The notes beneath the pieces are model-generated. The model worked only from the letters and a program-made list of their open reading frames with translations, made no database searches and was not told the origin of the DNA. Below, piece after piece: positions 24,847-25,092 of a stretch of DNA of 25,092 nucleotides (position 1 is the first letter of the stretch; each line of letters begins with the position of its first letter). Source of the DNA: an uncultured Blautia sp. (GTDB lineage: Bacteria > Bacillota > Clostridia > Lachnospirales > Lachnospiraceae). The stretch covers positions 1 through 25,092 of the forward strand of contig UQSX01000040.1 in NCBI GenBank assembly GCA_900543715.1, given 5' to 3'. The translations under genes were made by a program, and so were the position numbers.

Positions 24847-24875
24847 ATTATACGGAAATATCCTTTGATTTTCAA
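24847..24875 (-). promoter_or_regulatory. Promoter of the lysA-like gene
   Basis: The minus strand has TTGAAA (24870–24875), a 17-base spacer, and the perfect -10 TATAAT (24847–24852). The leader to the ATG is only about 65 bases, too short for a lysine riboswitch. Confidence 0.75.
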
Positions 24876-24903
24876 GTCATTCCTGCAATTCTTTATTAAC
24901 TTT

Positions 24904-25038
24904 TTAACGCATTGACGCAATCCAGTTCCGAACTTCCAGTAAAGACTCCATTTTTCCATCCAAAATATCGTCTACACAAGCAGAATCTCTCAAAAGGTCC
25001 GGCACCATTACCGTGATCATGCCCGCCTGGTGGGCAGA
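24904..25038 (-). pseudogene. C-terminal remnant of a HAD-family hydrolase (β-phosphoglucomutase-like)
   Basis: The last 44 codons of a HAD hydrolase are present, SAHQAGMITVMVPDLL followed by a helical tail and TAA. The piece matches the fourth motif end, normally …NG(I/V)xAAxAAGM…VMVPDL, of β-phosphoglucomutase-type HAD proteins. Going upstream in frame, the conserved sequence stops at about 25038 and a TGA follows at 25048–25050, so the gene is broken. The break coincides with repeat-containing sequence typical of an insertion sequence end, so disruption by a mobile element is the likely cause. Confidence 0.72.
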
Positions 25039-25039
25039 G

Positions 25040-25092
25040 TGCAAATGTCAAGCACTTTTTTACATTGTTAGGTAAGATGTTTTTTACACCGT
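25040..25092. mobile_element. Terminal part of an insertion sequence, possibly IS21 type (continues beyond the window)
   Basis: The sequence starts with TG and carries two related repeats 24 bases apart, AGCACTTTTTTACATTG (25051–25067) and AGATGTTTTTTACACCG (25075–25091). Multiple short terminal repeats and a 5'-TG end are features of IS21-family elements. The transposase genes (istA/istB) would be outside the window, and the exact boundary (25036–25046) is uncertain. The family is an inference. Confidence 0.5.

Noticed and set aside
24776..24903. Lysine riboswitch before the lysA-like gene
   Set aside because: The leader after the predicted start point is only about 65 bases and shows no such fold.

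Overview
The window reads as chromosomal DNA from a member of the Firmicutes, class Clostridia, most probably Lachnospiraceae. The reasons are the gene order nusA–ylxR–L7Ae–infB–rbfA–nrnA–truB–ribF, strong AGGAGG-type ribosome binding sites, tRNAs without an encoded CCA, a ParC/ParE-type topoisomerase pair, and protein sequences of clostridial character. I cannot name the genus. Apart from one tRNA and one PHP-domain gene, everything is on the minus strand, so operons read from high to low coordinates.

Region by region, from low to high coordinates: (1) 1–883, a LytTR response regulator and the start of its membrane histidine kinase, cut by the window edge. (2) 1074–9314, the translation/RNA housekeeping operon rimP-nusA-ylxR-L7Ae-infB-rbfA-nrnA-truB-ribF, tightly packed with several ATGA-type or longer overlaps, behind a recognisable promoter. 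InfB carries a very long Arg/Gly/Asn/Gln-rich disordered segment. rpsO, which often follows ribF, is absent. (3) 9471–15428, a second operon: PAP2-family phosphatase, parE, parC and a transglutaminase-like lipoprotein. The PAP2 promoter has a near-perfect Gram-positive LexA box in its spacer, so this topoisomerase operon may belong to the SOS response. (4) 15623–16689, tRNA-Glu(CTC) with promoter and terminator, then a PHP-domain phosphoesterase, both on the plus strand. (5) 16803–21428, ppk1, ppx and a patatin-like lipase: polyphosphate synthesis and breakdown enzymes side by side. (6) 21619–23163, a small AT-rich accessory segment: an unrecognised 146-residue protein and an sdpR/sdpI-like repressor–membrane immunity pair with a perfect 20-bp palindromic operator just after the -10 box. 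No SdpC-like toxin gene is present. (7) 23299–24875, tRNA-Leu(CAA) and a divergent diaminopimelate-decarboxylase-like gene with a near-consensus promoter. (8) 24904–25092, the C-terminal remnant of a HAD-family hydrolase, cut by what looks like the end of an IS21-type insertion sequence that continues outside the window.

The most noteworthy signals are the LexA-like box controlling the PAP2-parE-parC operon, the orphan sdpRI-like module with its palindromic operator beside tRNA-Leu, the unknown gene next to it, the IS-truncated HAD gene, the extended RGG/Q-N-rich domain in IF2, and a set of long hairpins without U-tracts at the ends of protein operons that contrast with the canonical U-tract terminators behind the tRNAs. 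No CRISPR array, prophage or recognised novel defence operon is visible.
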